The position numbers and the translations under genes were made by a program. 64,000 nt of DNA from Anaeromyces robustus. Lineage: Eukaryota > Neocallimastigomycota > Neocallimastigomycetes > Neocallimastigales > Neocallimastigaceae. The stretch is taken from the NCBI GenBank assembly GCA_002104895.1, contig MCFG01000316.1:1-64000 (forward strand), given 5' to 3'. Each line of letters starts with the position of its first letter. The first letter of the stretch is position 1. The notes beneath the pieces were generated by a model. That model worked only from the letters and a program-made list of their open reading frames with translations. It did not search any database and was not told the origin of the DNA. Positions 47,542 to 61,536 of this stretch are shown here, piece after piece.

Positions 47542-48609
47542 TGTTAAGGATTTGAATGGATTATAGATATAAGCCACATTATATCTATTAAATAATTATT
47601 ATTAAGCATGTTTATGCGCCCCAAATCCTTAAACAATTTAATTATTATTAATTTTATTAATAATACAGTTGAATATAAATTATACTTTTATTTTATTAAC
47701 AAATTATATTCTTATCTTATATTATTTTTAATATATATTATTATAATTAATATAAATATTAATTTACTTATATTATTGTATTGTTCAATGAAAATGTATA
47801 AAAGATTGATGAAATATGTATTCTTACATTCTTTGTAAGATTATTAACCTAATAATAATCTAATAAAATATAATAATAAAATAATTAAACAATTTTAAAT
47901 AAAGAAACTATATTTATAATAAAACTTATAATAAAATTAATATTAGTGAACACCCTACGTATTAGATTATTGAGCATTTCTGTAACGAACTTAGTGAGAA
48001 ATTCACTAGGTTGTTGTAGTATTTCAATAATTAAAATAAAATAAATTAAAATAAAATAAACAAACAAAATAAACAACACAATATTAAAACATAATGTTTA
48101 TGGATTTATTTTGTATTTTATTTAATATTTAAATATTTAATATTTTTCTTATTAATAATGACTCAAAGAGTAAAAATAATATTAATACATTTCTTTTATA
48201 TTCAAGACTTATTCTAAATCATTACGTGATTGGTTTACTTATTTAAATAACAAAATATTTAATTATTTAACTATTACTATAATTAAGTGAATACATAATT
48301 AGTATCTAAATAAAATCGTATTTATATCTAAGTGAACGAATAACTAATATCTAAATAAATCTAACTAAGTGAATGAATAATTATAGACTAAATAATTCTA
48401 TTAATAAAATAAGTAAATGAACAAATGTATTAATAACTAAATAAATGAATAATTTTCCAAATCAAAAAGGTAAAAGTAGGATTCGAACCAGTGATATCTA
48501 TGATAAAGGTAGAAGTAGTTACCGTTGAGCCACGAAGTTCCTTAATGTCGTTGTTGATACCGTTACAATTTCGACCAAGTTAATCTTTAAACCAAATTTA
48601 AACTTTACA
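47542..48609 (+). mobile_element. Solo LTR R1, copy 1, holding a B-family LTR
   Basis: TGTTAAGGATTTG...AACTTTACA, target duplication TTAAA. About 476 bp without the insert at 47,981-48,567. TATA-type box TGTATAAAAG near 47,795. The ends of its first block are mutually complementary (AAGGATTTG / CAAATCCTT), giving a possible 5' hairpin. Confidence 0.85.
47981..48567 (-). mobile_element. Solo LTR, family B, copy 3, inside R1
   Basis: 587 bp, TGTAACGAAC...ACCGTTACA, duplication ATTTC. tRNA-like boxes on the minus strand at 48,522-48,532 (A) and 48,479-48,489 (B). Confidence 0.93.
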
Positions 48610-48614
48610 TTAAA

Positions 48615-49946
48615 TGTTAAATGTGGGTAGTTTTGGTTTAATAATGGTCAGGTCAAGATGTTTAATTAATAACAAAATAACTAATTAAACAAATATATAA
48701 TTAATAGGCAAATTTTTATAACACAATAAATTAATTAATTAATTAAAAGAACACTTTTTTAAAATAATTAAGTTTTATAATAATATTTTTTATTAATAAT
48801 TAATTAAGAAAAGTTTAAATAATAATTAGATTATTAAGTCATTAATTCTAAGTCATTTAATAATCTTACAAAGATTAAAAGGAATTGTAATTTCAATCCT
48901 TATTTATACTTTTTCTAAATCTAATAATTATTAATACATTTAATTATTATAATCTATTGATAATATATTTATACATGTATAATTTTAAATAAAATATATG
49001 AATAAAATAATATTGATAAAAATCTAACTATATAAAACTAATATAAAACTATATAAACTATTAATAAATTTAATGATAAGAATTTATAATCTAAGATTTA
49101 GATTTATAACTATTCTAATTATTTAACTAGTTAACTATTTAATTATTTAATTGTTTAGTATACTATTTAATTATTTATCTATATATTAATTATTTTTATC
49201 TTTGAATTTTTATGATCTTTTCTGTATAATTAATTCTAGATAAAATGGAATATTTTTAATTATTTAAGATCTTAAGTAACTTTTAAATCTTTTTGAGATT
49301 TTTTGGAATTCTAAGAATTTCTGTAAATTAATATAATAATCAGCTATTCTAATTTTTATAAAAATAATTAACAATTATTATAATATATTATATAAATTAT
49401 TATTATTATTCTAATTAATATTTTATAAATTATTTGAAGGCGTTTTCTGTATATCTGAATAATTATTATTATTATAAATTATAATATAATTATTGAAATA
49501 AAAAGATTTTATCTATATAAATTTTATAATTATTTATTTATGGATCCTTGTAAATATTTAATTATATTTTTATATTGTGTAAACCTTTAAAGTCCAATAT
49601 CTCGCCAACCAGTGGTCCAAATGGGCTGAAATTCAGATATGTTGTAGCTCTCGAGCATAGCTTCCCAATGAGCATAAAATCAAAATGAAGCGGAGGAAAT
49701 CTTCAATATTTGGTGAGTTATCGTTATTTTTCTTCGTATTATTTTTACTATAATCTTAAGGGTTAAATTAAGATGATTAATATTTATTTAATTTGTCCAA
49801 ACCCTTTACAATATCAATTTAAATACTTTTTAATATTTGTTTATTTTATTGAAAATCGAATTTTAAGTGATTTAGTCAATAACGAAATTTAAATGTAATT
49901 GATCTATTAGTGAATTTCAATTTTAAATCCACTAATATTCGCGACA
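48615..49946 (-). mobile_element. G-family LTR, minus strand, copy 2
   Basis: 1332 bp, TGTTAAATG...ATTCGCGACA. The flanks (TTAAA on the left, TATCA on the right) do not match each other, so it is not a simple solo LTR. It abuts R1 on the left and the S solo LTR on the right. Confidence 0.85.
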
Positions 49947-49951
49947 TATCA

Positions 49952-50645
49952 TGTCAAGACATCAAGTGCAATTGAAATTAGAATTTATAATTTCAATTAT
50001 TTTGATATATAATATTATTATTTATTATAATAATTATTAATAATTTTTTATAATAATTATATATAATAATTATTATTATAATATTTTATTTTAAATATTA
50101 TAATTTAAGATTATTTAAATAATCTAATAATATATTTTAATATATATATTAATTATATATATTCAATTATATTGAATAATATATTAATTTTATTACTATT
50201 TAATATCGATATTAATAACTTATTATATTACAAATTATTAATTATATTATACGTTAACGTATTACATTAAATTAATGTATTAAATTAATGTATTAATATT
50301 TTATATTATATTTTATATTATTATTATAAAACTTACAAAGTATAAAAGAACATAACATTAAGTTATATTTAATGTTCTTTGTAAGGTTATTAACACCTGA
50401 ATTATATAGTTATATTAATATTATCAATATCTTATTTTTAAATAAAATTTATTATTAAAAAGTTAATATTAAAAGTGTTATTATTATTCTTAAATAAATA
50501 TTGTGTTATTTGCATTACAATTAATTTAGTTATTATTTAAATATTATTTAATTATAAAACTATTTAATTATAAAAACTATATAATTAGTCATTCGACCTA
50601 GTAGACTTATTTAAATTAGAAATTAATCCAGTTGGAAACTTAACA
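49952..50645 (+). mobile_element. Solo LTR, family S, copy 2
   Basis: 694 bp with target duplication TATCA, highly similar to 560-1253. Confidence 0.9.
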
Positions 50646-50694
50646 TATCACTTTCTAAGCCTATTTAGAATTAAGATATTTACCATTTGTATCA
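50646..50694 (+). mobile_element. Right end of an L3-family LTR
   Basis: TATCACTTTCTAAGCC...ACCATTTGTATCA, the last 49 bp of the L3 LTR. The S solo LTR inserted in it. Confidence 0.75.
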
Positions 50695-52893
50695 AATAAT
50701 TGATGCAGGAAACACGTATATTCATAAACAATAAATATAATTAACTTATACTAAATAATTATTACTAATGAATCAATAAAATTAAAAATAAAATAATCTT
50801 TCGTTTTAACTATTCTTTTATTTATTATTCTTATTTTTAAATACAAATTATTGATCGTTTTATAAAAGAAAGAAAAATTATCCTCCTTTTATAATACATG
50901 AATTTTATTATTATAGTCTTTCGACTATTATTATTATTATTATTTATTTAATTAATCTAATTATTATTATTTATTTTATAATATAATTCTCTATTCTAAA
51001 CATTATTTTCTAAGATTTATTTTAATATTAATTATTATTATTATTATTTATTAATATTTTCTATTCTAATTATTAAATATTTTATTAATCTATTTAGTGT
51101 TTTAAATAAAAATTAAAAATAAATATTATACTTTTATACAGAAATACATTTAACTTCTGTATTATACATTTTATAAATAATTCATTTATTTTATAATTAA
51201 TTTTTATTATTTTATTTATTTTATTTTATTTTAATAATATACAGAATATTTATTTTCTGTATTTGTCCAGGGTTTTTAAGTTGGAGGGAAAGGATAAGGG
51301 AAAAAGGGAAAAGAGTGGATAGTATTATTTAATTATAATTATTTATATATTTATTATTATAAATATTTATTATTATAATTATATTGAAGTATTAAATTTA
51401 TTAAAGGTTAGAATTAGAAATATTAATAATTATTGTTATAAGAATATAAATAAAATGTATTAATAAAGTGTTATAAAATATTTGATATTGATAAAATAAT
51501 TATTATAAGATATTAATAAAATATTATTTAAAATATTATTTATTATATATAAAGTTTATTATAAAATATTAATAAGATTTATTTAAAATATTAATAAAGA
51601 TATAGAATTTATTATAAGATATTAATAGGATTTATTTAATATAAAATATTAATAATATTTATTTATTATAAGAATATTGATAAAATTTATTATAAGAATA
51701 TTAATTATAAAGTATTAATAAAATTTATTTGATATTAATAAAATATTTATAATTTATTTTAAGATATTAATAAAATATTGATAATATAAAAATAATTTTT
51801 AATATAGATAAAATTATTATGTTTTAAGATATTAATAATATTATAAAGAAGTTTTATTAAATGTTAGTTTATATGGGATAAAAGGTTTAAAAATATGGGT
51901 TTAGAAATAATGTGTAAATAAGGGAATATTGTATCATAATTGATAAATAATGGAATTATTAAATCATAATTTCTGGTAAATTTAATATTAAAAATTTACC
52001 ATAAATTTTAACTAAAATAAAATATAATATAAATATTAATTAAACCTAAAATTAAATTAGTCAGTATACTAACTTAATATTATACAAAAATAATTAAGTT
52101 TTCTAGAAAGAAATAAATAAAAGAGAAAAATTATTATAAATATTAATTATAAATTAAATAAAATAATTTCTAGAATAAAATAAATATTAATAAAAATATT
52201 AATAATAAAATTTAAAAGAAAAATAATTTTTAAATAATTAAATAAATCTACAAAAATAATTAAAACTTGTAAATAATTAAAAATTGTAAATAATAAATGT
52301 AAATAGTTAAAAAGTTGTAAATAACAAAATTAATAATTAAAATTATTAATTTAGCTGATAATTATTAAATGATTATTATTCATAAATTAAATAGAAATAA
52401 TTTCTATTTCTTTATTCTTTTATTTCTTTTATATAATAAAAATTATTTTTATTTATCATTTTTATTCTTTATTTTCTTTTCTATAATAAAAATTGTTCTT
52501 TTTATTTATTTTATTATTAAATATTATAAATACTTTAAATTATTGTAAAAATATAAATACATGTAAAAATTTTATAAAAATTATTTCGTTGTTATTAGAA
52601 TAGTAAATAATAACCAAAATATTAAACAATAAAAATGTAATAATAATTTAATAATAATTATAAAACTAATAGTAAAATTAGAATTAGTTAAAATAATAAA
52701 TTTAAATAAATTTATAGAATAATAAAATAATAAATTTAAATAATAAATTTATAAAATAAAATAATAATAAAACAATAAATTAATAAAATAATAAATAAAA
52801 AAAAAAATAAAATAAAATATTAAAAATTAAATAATAAAACGTATTATAATATAATTTTTAGTGTAACCAAATAAAAATTATAATTAAAGAAGT
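50695..52893. other. A/T-rich stretch with a purine tract and possible LTR relic
   Basis: No gene. 51,271-51,312 is an isolated G/A-rich tract (GGAGGGAAAGGATAAGGG and more), like a polypurine primer. 52,530-52,870 recalls the promoter half of L7-type LTRs (AAAATATAAATACATG, TTTTTAGTGTAA). Confidence 0.45.
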
Positions 52894-53160
52894 TTAATAA
52901 ATAAAACTAACAATTGAAGAAATAATTATTAAAAATTTAGTATAATAAGATAATAAACTTAGAAAAGAAATCGACTTTGAATTAGAACTATACAATATTA
53001 AGTAAGTATTCCGAAAATTATTATTCTTGATAAAGCTATTATCACTTTTGAAGGCATTTTTCAAATTAAGATAATAGACGAATTTATCATAATTGTTACG
53101 GTCCATAAAAATTTTATATTGAAGGAAATAATTCACACTATTAACACTTTAATTATAAGA
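52894..53160 (-). pseudogene. Unassigned minus-strand frame (about 80 residues)
   Basis: A frame with mixed composition (MNYFLQYKIFMDRNNYDKFV at its start) that is less biased than A/T noise. I do not recognise it. Its position among retroelements makes a Gag piece plausible, without a defining motif. Confidence 0.3.
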
Positions 53161-53719
53161 AGTATACTATAAAGGATTAAGGGTTTATTTATAACTTTTA
53201 TTAATAATATTAATCACTCGTAAATTTTTATTAAACTATACTAAGTTTTTACTATTACTAATAAATTTATTTTATAAATAATTTATGTAATTATACTAAT
53301 TATAAAAATTATATTAATTATATTGATTATATTGATATCGTTGCAATTATTGATTATTCGTCCTCTATTTATACTTTTTGGAAGAAGCATAAATAAGATG
53401 GCGTAACAAAATAGTGGTTTATTTATTTAATATTTTAATTAGAAATTGAATTAATAATACATTTTAATTATTATTTGTATAAATAATATTATTATATTAT
53501 TAAATTTAATAAAGTATATTTTAATTATATGTAAATTTCTAATTTTTACATGGTTTAGTTTATAATTAGAATCTTTTAGAAATAAATTTTAAATTTAATT
53601 GTGGTTAAATCATATATTAATAGAAAAATTAATTTGCTGGCTTAAGTGGTTAATTCAGTATATAAAAATAAAATATAAGTTCAGTTATAAATTAATTTTT
53701 GTATTTGTAAATATACATT
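53161..53719. other. A/T-rich spacer
   Basis: No feature recognised. A TATTTATACTTTTT box near 53,370 could be a minus-strand LTR promoter. Confidence 0.4.
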
Positions 53720-53865
53720 AATGTAATAAAAATATATAATAAAATATTAATAAAAATATAAGAATAAAAATATAGTGTATAAAATATTGATAATTATACA
53801 GAATAAAAATATAAAATAACATATTTTAAGTTATAAAATAATAATATAAAATAATACATTTTAAT

Positions 53866-54406
53866 ACATTCAATTAATATATAAAATTATTTAATTTATA
53901 TTTATATGTTTATTTATTTTATAATAGAAATTTATTTAATTAATTATTACTTATACATTTAGTTTATTTATTATTTATCTAATTATACATTTAATAATTA
54001 TATTTTTTGTAATAATTTGTCTTAATTATTTACATTATGTATTTAATGAGAATTTTTCTGTATTTTATTTTAAATAATATTTATTAATTTAGTATCGATT
54101 TAGATCATATTTTATTTGTTTAATTTTCCGTGTATTTCCATGATCTAAATCAAATATAGGAAATCGGTATATTAAGGTTTATCCAGAATACTTTATTAAG
54201 TATGTGGTTTTACTTAATATATACGATGACCAATATGAATAGAATATTGGTCGAAAATTTATCTAGTTTTTTCTCCTAATCTTTTTCTAGATAAAATAAT
54301 TGTTAAGATTAGAAAACTTTTCTTATTTAACCTTATTTTAAAAATTATTATAAATAAGGCTCTTGAATTCTTTTTAAGAAATCAAGAGTTATTATTATAA
54401 AATAAT

Positions 54407-54439
<33 letters not shown>

Positions 54440-54655
54440 TTAGAAATAAAATTAATAAAACTATTTAATCATAAAATACATTCAAATAATAAATTTTTAA
54501 TACTTCTATATAACATTCTCACTATAGTTATTTTATAATAAACTCGACTCAAGATAAGTATAAATTTTTATTTTTAAAATTAAACTTAATAGAATAATTT
54601 ATTAAGTTATAGAAAATAATTCTATTTAGAGATAGTTCTTAATAGAATTATTACA
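53866..54655 (+). mobile_element. 5' LTR of element E (clearly alignable part)
   Basis: From here to GAATTATTACA it matches the 3' LTR closely. To the left the two LTRs cannot be aligned by eye, so the true start (perhaps TGTAATAAAAA near 53,720) is uncertain. Contains an (AAT)n microsatellite at 54,404-54,438. Confidence 0.75.
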
Positions 54656-54872
54656 ATAATAACTCTTCTCAAAAGGGGGAAAAGATAGTTTAGAAAATAT
54701 ATTACTATAAAAGGCAACTATAAAAAAAAAAAAAAAAAAAATTTTTTTATAAAAGAAATAATACAATATATTGGAATATATTATTAATATATGCAAAAAA
54801 AAAAAAAAAAAAAAATAAATAAATATATATATTAATTCAAGAAGCTTTATTATTATTTACATTAAAAGATTA
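54656..54872 (+). other. Leader of element E
   Basis: Short, with a purine tract AAAAGGGGGAAAAGATAG and two poly(A) runs. No tRNA-like module and no clear primer-binding match. Confidence 0.5.
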
Positions 54873-56099
54873 TTGATTATAATAGAAAATATTTTTCATT
54901 CATATTACACTGATCTATTTTATTTTAATAATTTTAGAAAAGTACAGTTAGATAAAATGGATTTCAATAGTGAGAGCTCAAGTACTTCAAACACAACTAT
55001 TCAAAATGACACAACTTCAAAGCTTATCACTGCTTTCACCGATTTTCTCCCTGCTTTCTTTTCTCCAGGTGGTGTATTACAAAAAGAAAATGAAGAAAAG
55101 AATAAACAAGGTGTTCTAGAAACTGTAATCCAGTGCGAAGACTTCTTTAAAGAACACCCAGATTCTTTTAGAAATGATGAATCGAAAATCTCTTTTGTAA
55201 TTAATAAGCTTACTGGAACAGCCAGGACTTGGGGTCTTTCTCTCCTTTGCGATGGAACTTTAAAAACTCTCAAGTTCGAAGAATTTAAAATACTCCTTTT
55301 AGACAATTTTGACACGGGTAACGAAGAAAAGCAGAAATATGTCATTATGAATAAACTTTGGGGACTTAAACAACAACGTTTAGGAGGTGCTGCCGAGTAC
55401 ACTATTGAGTTCCGAAGATTGGCTGGACGTCTGGGATGGCCTGATAAAGTACTCATTGACATTATTGGAAAGGGCTTAATCGATCGAGTAAGGGAAGAAT
55501 TTGATAAGATCGAGAAGCCTGATACCTTGTTCAAAGCCACCAATAGTATCATTGGAATAGACAAGAAATGCTACCTTGAGAGCTGCATTCGCAACAAATC
55601 CGGAAGCAATAATAACTATAAATCCTTTAACAAAAGAAGAAAAGAGCTCAATAAAACCGAAAATCACTTAAAGAAAAATAAATTCAAAAAAAATAAATTC
55701 AAAAAAGAGCTCTTATCAGCCAATTATACTCCTTCTGGTGAAACATCCATGACTACCACCTTTTATATTCAAATTAATGGGAAAAATATAAAAGCCAATA
55801 TTCTAATTGACTCTGGCTCAGGTAGAAGTTTTCTCTGCAAGAATTTTACCACTGCCCATAAAATCCCTATTTCTGGGCTATCTTCTCCCATCAACATTCA
55901 ACTCCCAAATAGTAAGAGTATGACTATTAAACAGACAACCAAGCCGCTAAGGTTGAAGTTTATGGATCATACTGAAAACTTTGAATTTTGTATTGGAAAC
56001 CTCTCACTCCAAGGAATAAATGGTATCCTAGGTAGAGATTGGTTAAGCGAGCACAAAATCCCTACATCGACTATACGAAAAATCATATCTACTTCCTAA
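54873..56099 (+). mobile_element. Element E: Gag-protease region
   Basis: The likely protein start is the ATG at 54,957 (MDFNSESSS); the open frame reaches further left without a better start. The Gag capsid part includes TGTARTWGLSLLCDG and LWGLKQQRLGGAAEYTIEFR, typical of fungal gypsy Gag. A Lys/Asn-rich basic segment replaces a visible zinc knuckle. The protease active site LIDSGSGRSFLC lies near 55,806 and GILGRDWL near 56,022. The end of the region overlaps the start of pol in another frame. Confidence 0.88.
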
Positions 56100-59024
56100 G
56101 TAAACACTGTGGATCTCACTGTCCTTCAGCCAATAAAAACAGATTCCTTACTCAATATTCAAATATCTCAGCTCCAATGGTAGAAAACGAATCTACTACC
56201 ATGAACACTACTGACACTACTAACGCAATTAATGACTCAATAATACCTCTAGAATCTATTTCAGAAGACGAGCTACTTGAGGATGTCTGTTGTGCCATGA
56301 TTCAGAACTCCGGAGAAGCTAATCAAGAAGCAAACAATGAAGAAATCATTGAAAAATACTATTCCGACCTTAAAATCGTTTTTGAAAAGAAAAATGCCGA
56401 CAAGCTGCCGCCGCACAGAGAATACGATATTGCCATTGAGTTAATTCTTGGTGGACAACTGTATTTTGGACCTACATATTCTCTTACCGTGAATGAACTT
56501 AATGCCTTAAGAGAATATATTAAAGAAAACTTAAGAAAGAACTTTATAAGGAAATCCAGATCTCCTGCTGGTGCGCCTATCCTTTTTGTCAGGAAACACG
56601 ACGGAACTTTAAGACTTTGCATAGATTATAGAAGACTTAATGCTGTTACAATCCGTAACAGCTATTCAATTCCAAGAATTAGTGACTTAATAGAATCATT
56701 TAAGGATGCCACAATATTCACTCGACTAGATCTCCGTTCGGCTTATAATCTAGTCAGAGTAAAAGAAGGAGACGAGTACTTAACTGCTTTCCGAACACCA
56801 CTTGGCCACTATGAGTATCTAGTAATGCCTTTTGGCCTTCGCAATGCTCCCTCCGTTTTTCAACGCTTCATTGAGGATGTCTTAGATAGTGTTATTGGAA
56901 TCTGCGTCAAGGTATACTTGGATGATATAATCATCTATTCAAAAAGCTTAGAAACCCACATCAAAGATGTAAGGATCGTTTTATCTCTTCTTATAGAAAA
57001 CGGATTATACGCCAAACTAGAAAAGTGTGAATTCCATGTCAAAGAAACCACTTTTCTAGGCTTTACTATTACTACTCATGGGATAACTATGGATAAGAAC
57101 AAGGTGAAATCGGTCTTGGAATGGCCTATTCCAACCAACGTAAGGGAATTACAAAGCTTTCTCGGATTATGTAATTTCTATAGGAAATTCATTAAAAATT
57201 TTGCCAAATACATGGAACCTCTTAGGAAGTTCCTTAAGAAGGGCAATCCGTTCATTTTGGACAATGAAACAGATTGTGCCTTCAATAAATTAAAAAATGT
57301 GTTCAATACCGACGAAGTCCTCATATTTCCGGATCCCGATAAAGAATTTATCGTGGAAACCGATGCAAGCGACTTCGCAATCGGCTGTGTGTTATCGCAA
57401 AAAAGCGATAAAGATAATCTACTTCACCCAGTAGCCTTCCATTCCAGGTCTCTGAATAAAACAGAGATGAACTACGCTATATATGACAAGGAATTACTTG
57501 CCATCATCACTGCTTTCGAGGTCTGGAGGCATCATCTTGAAGGTGCCAGGTTCCCTGTTCAAGTCCTTACCGATCACAAGAATCTTCTTTATTTCAAGAA
57601 GCCTCAACATTTAAATCAACGACAAATTCGCTGGAGCTTATACCTTTCCAAGTTTGATTTCAGAATTGCTTATAGACCTGGTGCTAAAGGCGGTAAACCT
57701 GATGCACTTTCTAGAAGACCGGACTATAAGTTGACTTCTCCGGTAGAGTCAAATACTATTATTAACAAAAATGTTTTTTGTTGCGCTACTAGAGACAATA
57801 ATATTGATATTTTGATTAAGTCTCAAAAAGATGACAAGTATTGCCGTACTATACTTCAAAAAATCAAACAAAATGGAAAAAACTTAAAGAGTTCTTTATT
57901 CAGTTATGTCGAAGGTGTTCTCCACTTTCAGAACAAAATCATTGTTCCATCCTCCTTAAAAGCCAGGTTACTTAAATCCTTCCACGACGCACCTACTAGT
58001 GGTCATCAGGGGGTAGATAGGACTTTTGAAAAACTTCAAAGGAACTACTGGTGGCCTAATATGAAGAAGGATGTACAAAATTATGTTGCTTGCAATATTT
58101 GCTGTAAAAATAAAATTCGGAGACACAAGCCTTACGGTTTATTGCAACCGCTTCCCATTCCTACAAAACCCTGGGAAATTATTGGGGCTGATTTTATTGT
58201 AAGTCTTCCAACTTCTCAAAATTGTACATGTGTTATGGTTGTGTCGGATCATCTAACAAAAATGATCCATTTAATACCCTGTGCTGACGTCCCATCCGCC
58301 GATCTTACCGCTAGAATGATGTTGAACAACGTTTTCAGATATCATGGTTTTCCTAAACTAATTTTATCTGATCATGGTTCACAATTTTCTTCTTTATTTT
58401 GGACTTCACTTTGCTCTGCTCTTCATGCTAAAGCTAGACTTGCCACTGCCCACCACCAGCAGACAAATGGTCAAGTCGAAAGAGCCATCTGTCATTGAGC
58501 AATACATAAGATGCTATTGTTCTACTGCTCAAAGCGAGTGGTGCTTTTATTTACCTCTTTGTGAATTTTCTTACAATAACTCCTTAAATAAATCAACAGG
58601 TAAATCACCATTCTTCGCTAATTATGGTTTTCATCCTAACTCAGTTATTGATGCTCCTCCCTCTCTTCTTAAAGATAGCGCTTCTGCTCTTACTAGAGAT
58701 TGGGCTGCTCACTTCGATGCTCTCCGCCAACATTTAACCAAAGCAAAAGAAGATTTCAAGAAATACGGAGATAGAAGAAAAACTAATGGTCCTAACTTCC
58801 AAGTTAATGACTTAGTTTATTTAAGAAGATATTACTTTACAAATGAACCCTCTAAGAAATTAGCTTCCCAATATTTAGGACCTTTTAAGATCATCGAGAA
58901 GAGAGAAAGAATGAATTACCGTCTTGAACTTCCAGAAAACTTACACCTTCACCCGGTATTTCATATCTCGCAGTTGGAGCCATACGTAAAAAGAAATAAA
59001 GAGTTGGAGGAGCCATCTTCGTAA
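56039..59024 (+). mobile_element. Element E: reverse transcriptase, RNase H and integrase region
   Basis: RT landmarks: RLCIDYRRLNAVTIRNSYSI, TRLDLRSAYNL, FRTPLGHYEYLVMPFGL, and the catalytic VYLDDIIIYSK. RNase H: VETDASDFAIGCVLS, YDKELLAI, LTDHKNLLYF. Integrase: an H-H-C-C zinc region around 57,985-58,110 (GHQGVDRTFEKLQRNYWWP), the DDE core with ADFIVSLP and LSDHGSQFSS, and the GPY/F module LGPFKIIEKRERMNYRLEL near 58,875, closing HPVFHISQLEPYV. This is the standard gypsy order. The region is close to intact with about one break. Confidence 0.92.
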
Positions 59025-59033
59025 AAGGAGCAA

Positions 59034-59687
59034 TGTAAGAAATACTAATTATTTATTAATAATTATATTTCTTAGTCTTTATAATTATTCTTAATAATTA
59101 TAAATATATTTAAATATTAATCAATACATTCAATTAATATATAAAATTATTTAATTTATATTTATATGTTTATTTATTTTATAATAGAAATTTATTTAAT
59201 TAATTATTACTTATACATTTAGTTTATTTATTATTTATCTAATTATACATTTAATAATTATATTTTTTGTAATAATTTGTCTTAATTATTTACATTATGT
59301 ATTTAATGAGAATTTTTCTGTATTTTATTTTAAATAATATTTATTAATTTAGTATCGATTTAGATCATATTTTATTTGTTTAATTTTCCGTGTATTTCCA
59401 TGATCTAAATCAAATATAGGAAATCGGTATATTAAGGTTTATCCAGAAAACTTTATTAAGTATGTGGTTTTACTTAATATATACGATGACCAATATGAAT
59501 AGAATATTGGTCGAAATTTTATCTAGTTTTTTCTCCTAATCTTTTTCTAGATAAAATAATTGTTAAGATTAGAAAACTTTTCTTATTTAACCTTATTTTA
59601 AAAATTATTATAAATAAGGCTCTTGAATTCTTTTTAAGAAATCAAGAGTTATTATTATAAAATAATAATAATAATAATAATAATAAT
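59034..59687 (+). mobile_element. 3' LTR of element E, left part
   Basis: Begins TGTAAGAAATAC directly after the purine tract GTAAAAGGAGCAA and ends in the (AAT)n tract where an A LTR inserted. The right part is 62,750-62,976. Confidence 0.88.
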
Positions 59688-60200
59688 TGTAACGAATCTC
59701 TCAATGGTAAGGTTCGAGGTTATATTTTATTTTTACTTTTATTTTATTTTATTTATATTTATTGTTGTTATTTTTATTAAGAAAAATTTATTCTTTTTAT
59801 ATTTTATGAAATTTTTATAGTTTAAGAATTACATTTTATACTTTAACTAGTTATTTTAATTAAATATTCATTTACTTTAGTTTAATAATTTTAATTGATA
59901 TAATATTTTCTTAATATAGTTATACTTTTTAATAAACATAAATTATTTACAATAATATTTTTAAATTAAAATATTTAATAATAATTATTGATATAAAAAT
60001 ATAATAATAATTTTTAATAAATATATTTCAATATTAATAATTAAGTATTTTTAGTGTAATTTACATCTTCTTAATTAATATTATTAAAAATAAAAATATA
60101 ATAATATATTTAAAAATATTTAAATTAAATAATTGTAATAATTTTATTTAGTTTAATTATTCATTAAAATTTAATAAGGTTAGGAAAACATTTAAGAATA

Positions 60201-61531
60201 TGTTAAATGAGGGTAGTTTTGGTTTAATAATGGTCAGGTCAAGATGTTTAATTAATAACAAAATAACTAATTAAACAATTATATAATTAATAGGCAAATT
60301 TATTTATTAATACACAATAAATTAATTAATTAAAAGAACACTTTTTTAAAATAATTAAGTTTTATAATAATATTTTTTATTAATAATTAATTAAGAAAAG
60401 TTTAAATAATAATTATTAAGTCATTAATTCTAAGTTATTTAATAATCTTACCAAGATTAAAAGGAATTGTAATTTCAATCCTTATTTATACTTTTTCTAA
60501 ATCTAATAATTATTAATACATTTAATTATTATAATCTATTGATAATATATTTATACATGTATAATTTTAAATAAAATATATGAATAAAATAATATTGATA
60601 AAAATCTAACTATATAAAACTAATATAAAACTATGTAAACTATTAATAAATTTAATGATAAGAATTTATAATCTAAGATTTAGATTTATAACTATTCTAA
60701 TTATCTAACTAGTTAACTATTTAATTATTTAATTATTTAGTATACTATTTAATTATTTATCTATATATTAATTATTTTTATCTTTGGATTTTTATGATCT
60801 TTTCTGTATAATTAATTATTATAGATAAAATGGGATATTTTTAATTATTTAAGATCTTAAGTAAATTTTAAATCTTTTTGAGATTTTTAGAATTCTAAGA
60901 ATTTCTGTAAATTAATATAATAATCAACTATTCTAATTTTTATAAAAATAATTAACAATTATTATAATATATTATATAAATTATTATTATTATTCTAATT
61001 AATATTTTATAAAATTATTTGAAGGCGTTTTCTGTATATCTGAATGATTATTATTATTATAAGTTATAATATAATTATTGAAATAAAAAGATTTTATCTA
61101 TATAAATTTTATAATTATTTATTTATGGATCCTTGTAAATATTTAATTATATTTTTATATTGTGTAAACCTTTAAAGTCCAATATCTCGCCAACCAGTGG
61201 TCCAAATGGGCTGAAATTCAGATATGTTGTAGCTCTTGAGAAGAGCTTCTCAATGAGCATAAAATCAAAGCGAAGCGGAGGAAATCTTCAATATTTGGTG
61301 AGTTATCGTTATTTTTCTTCTGATTATTTTTATTAATATCTTAAAGGTTAAATTAAGTTGATTAATATTTATTTAATTTGTCCAAACCCTTTACAATATC
61401 AATTTAATTACTTTTTAATATTTGTTTATTTTATTGAAAATCGAATTTTAAGTGATTTAGTCAATAACGAAATTTAAATGTAATTGATCTGTTAGTGAAT
61501 TTCAATTTTAAATCCACTAATATTCGCGACA
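60201..61531 (-). mobile_element. Solo G-family LTR, minus strand, copy 3
   Basis: 1331 bp, TGTTAAATGAGG...ATTCGCGACA, target duplication GAATA on both sides. Nested in L6. Confidence 0.9.
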
Positions 61532-61536
61532 GAATA

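Noticed and set aside
47608-47838. Plus-strand frame starting MFMRPKSLNN, seen twice (also 61,603)
   Set aside because: The repetition reflects two R1 LTR copies; the frame turns into A/T noise after a few residues.
53720-53865. Exact start of the E 5' LTR at TGTAATAAAAA
   Set aside because: It does not align with the 3' LTR start and no matching target duplication was found, so only an approximate start is given.
55001-55667. Minus-strand frames opposite element E Gag
   Set aside because: Shadows of the strongly coding plus strand, which carries Gag and protease motifs.
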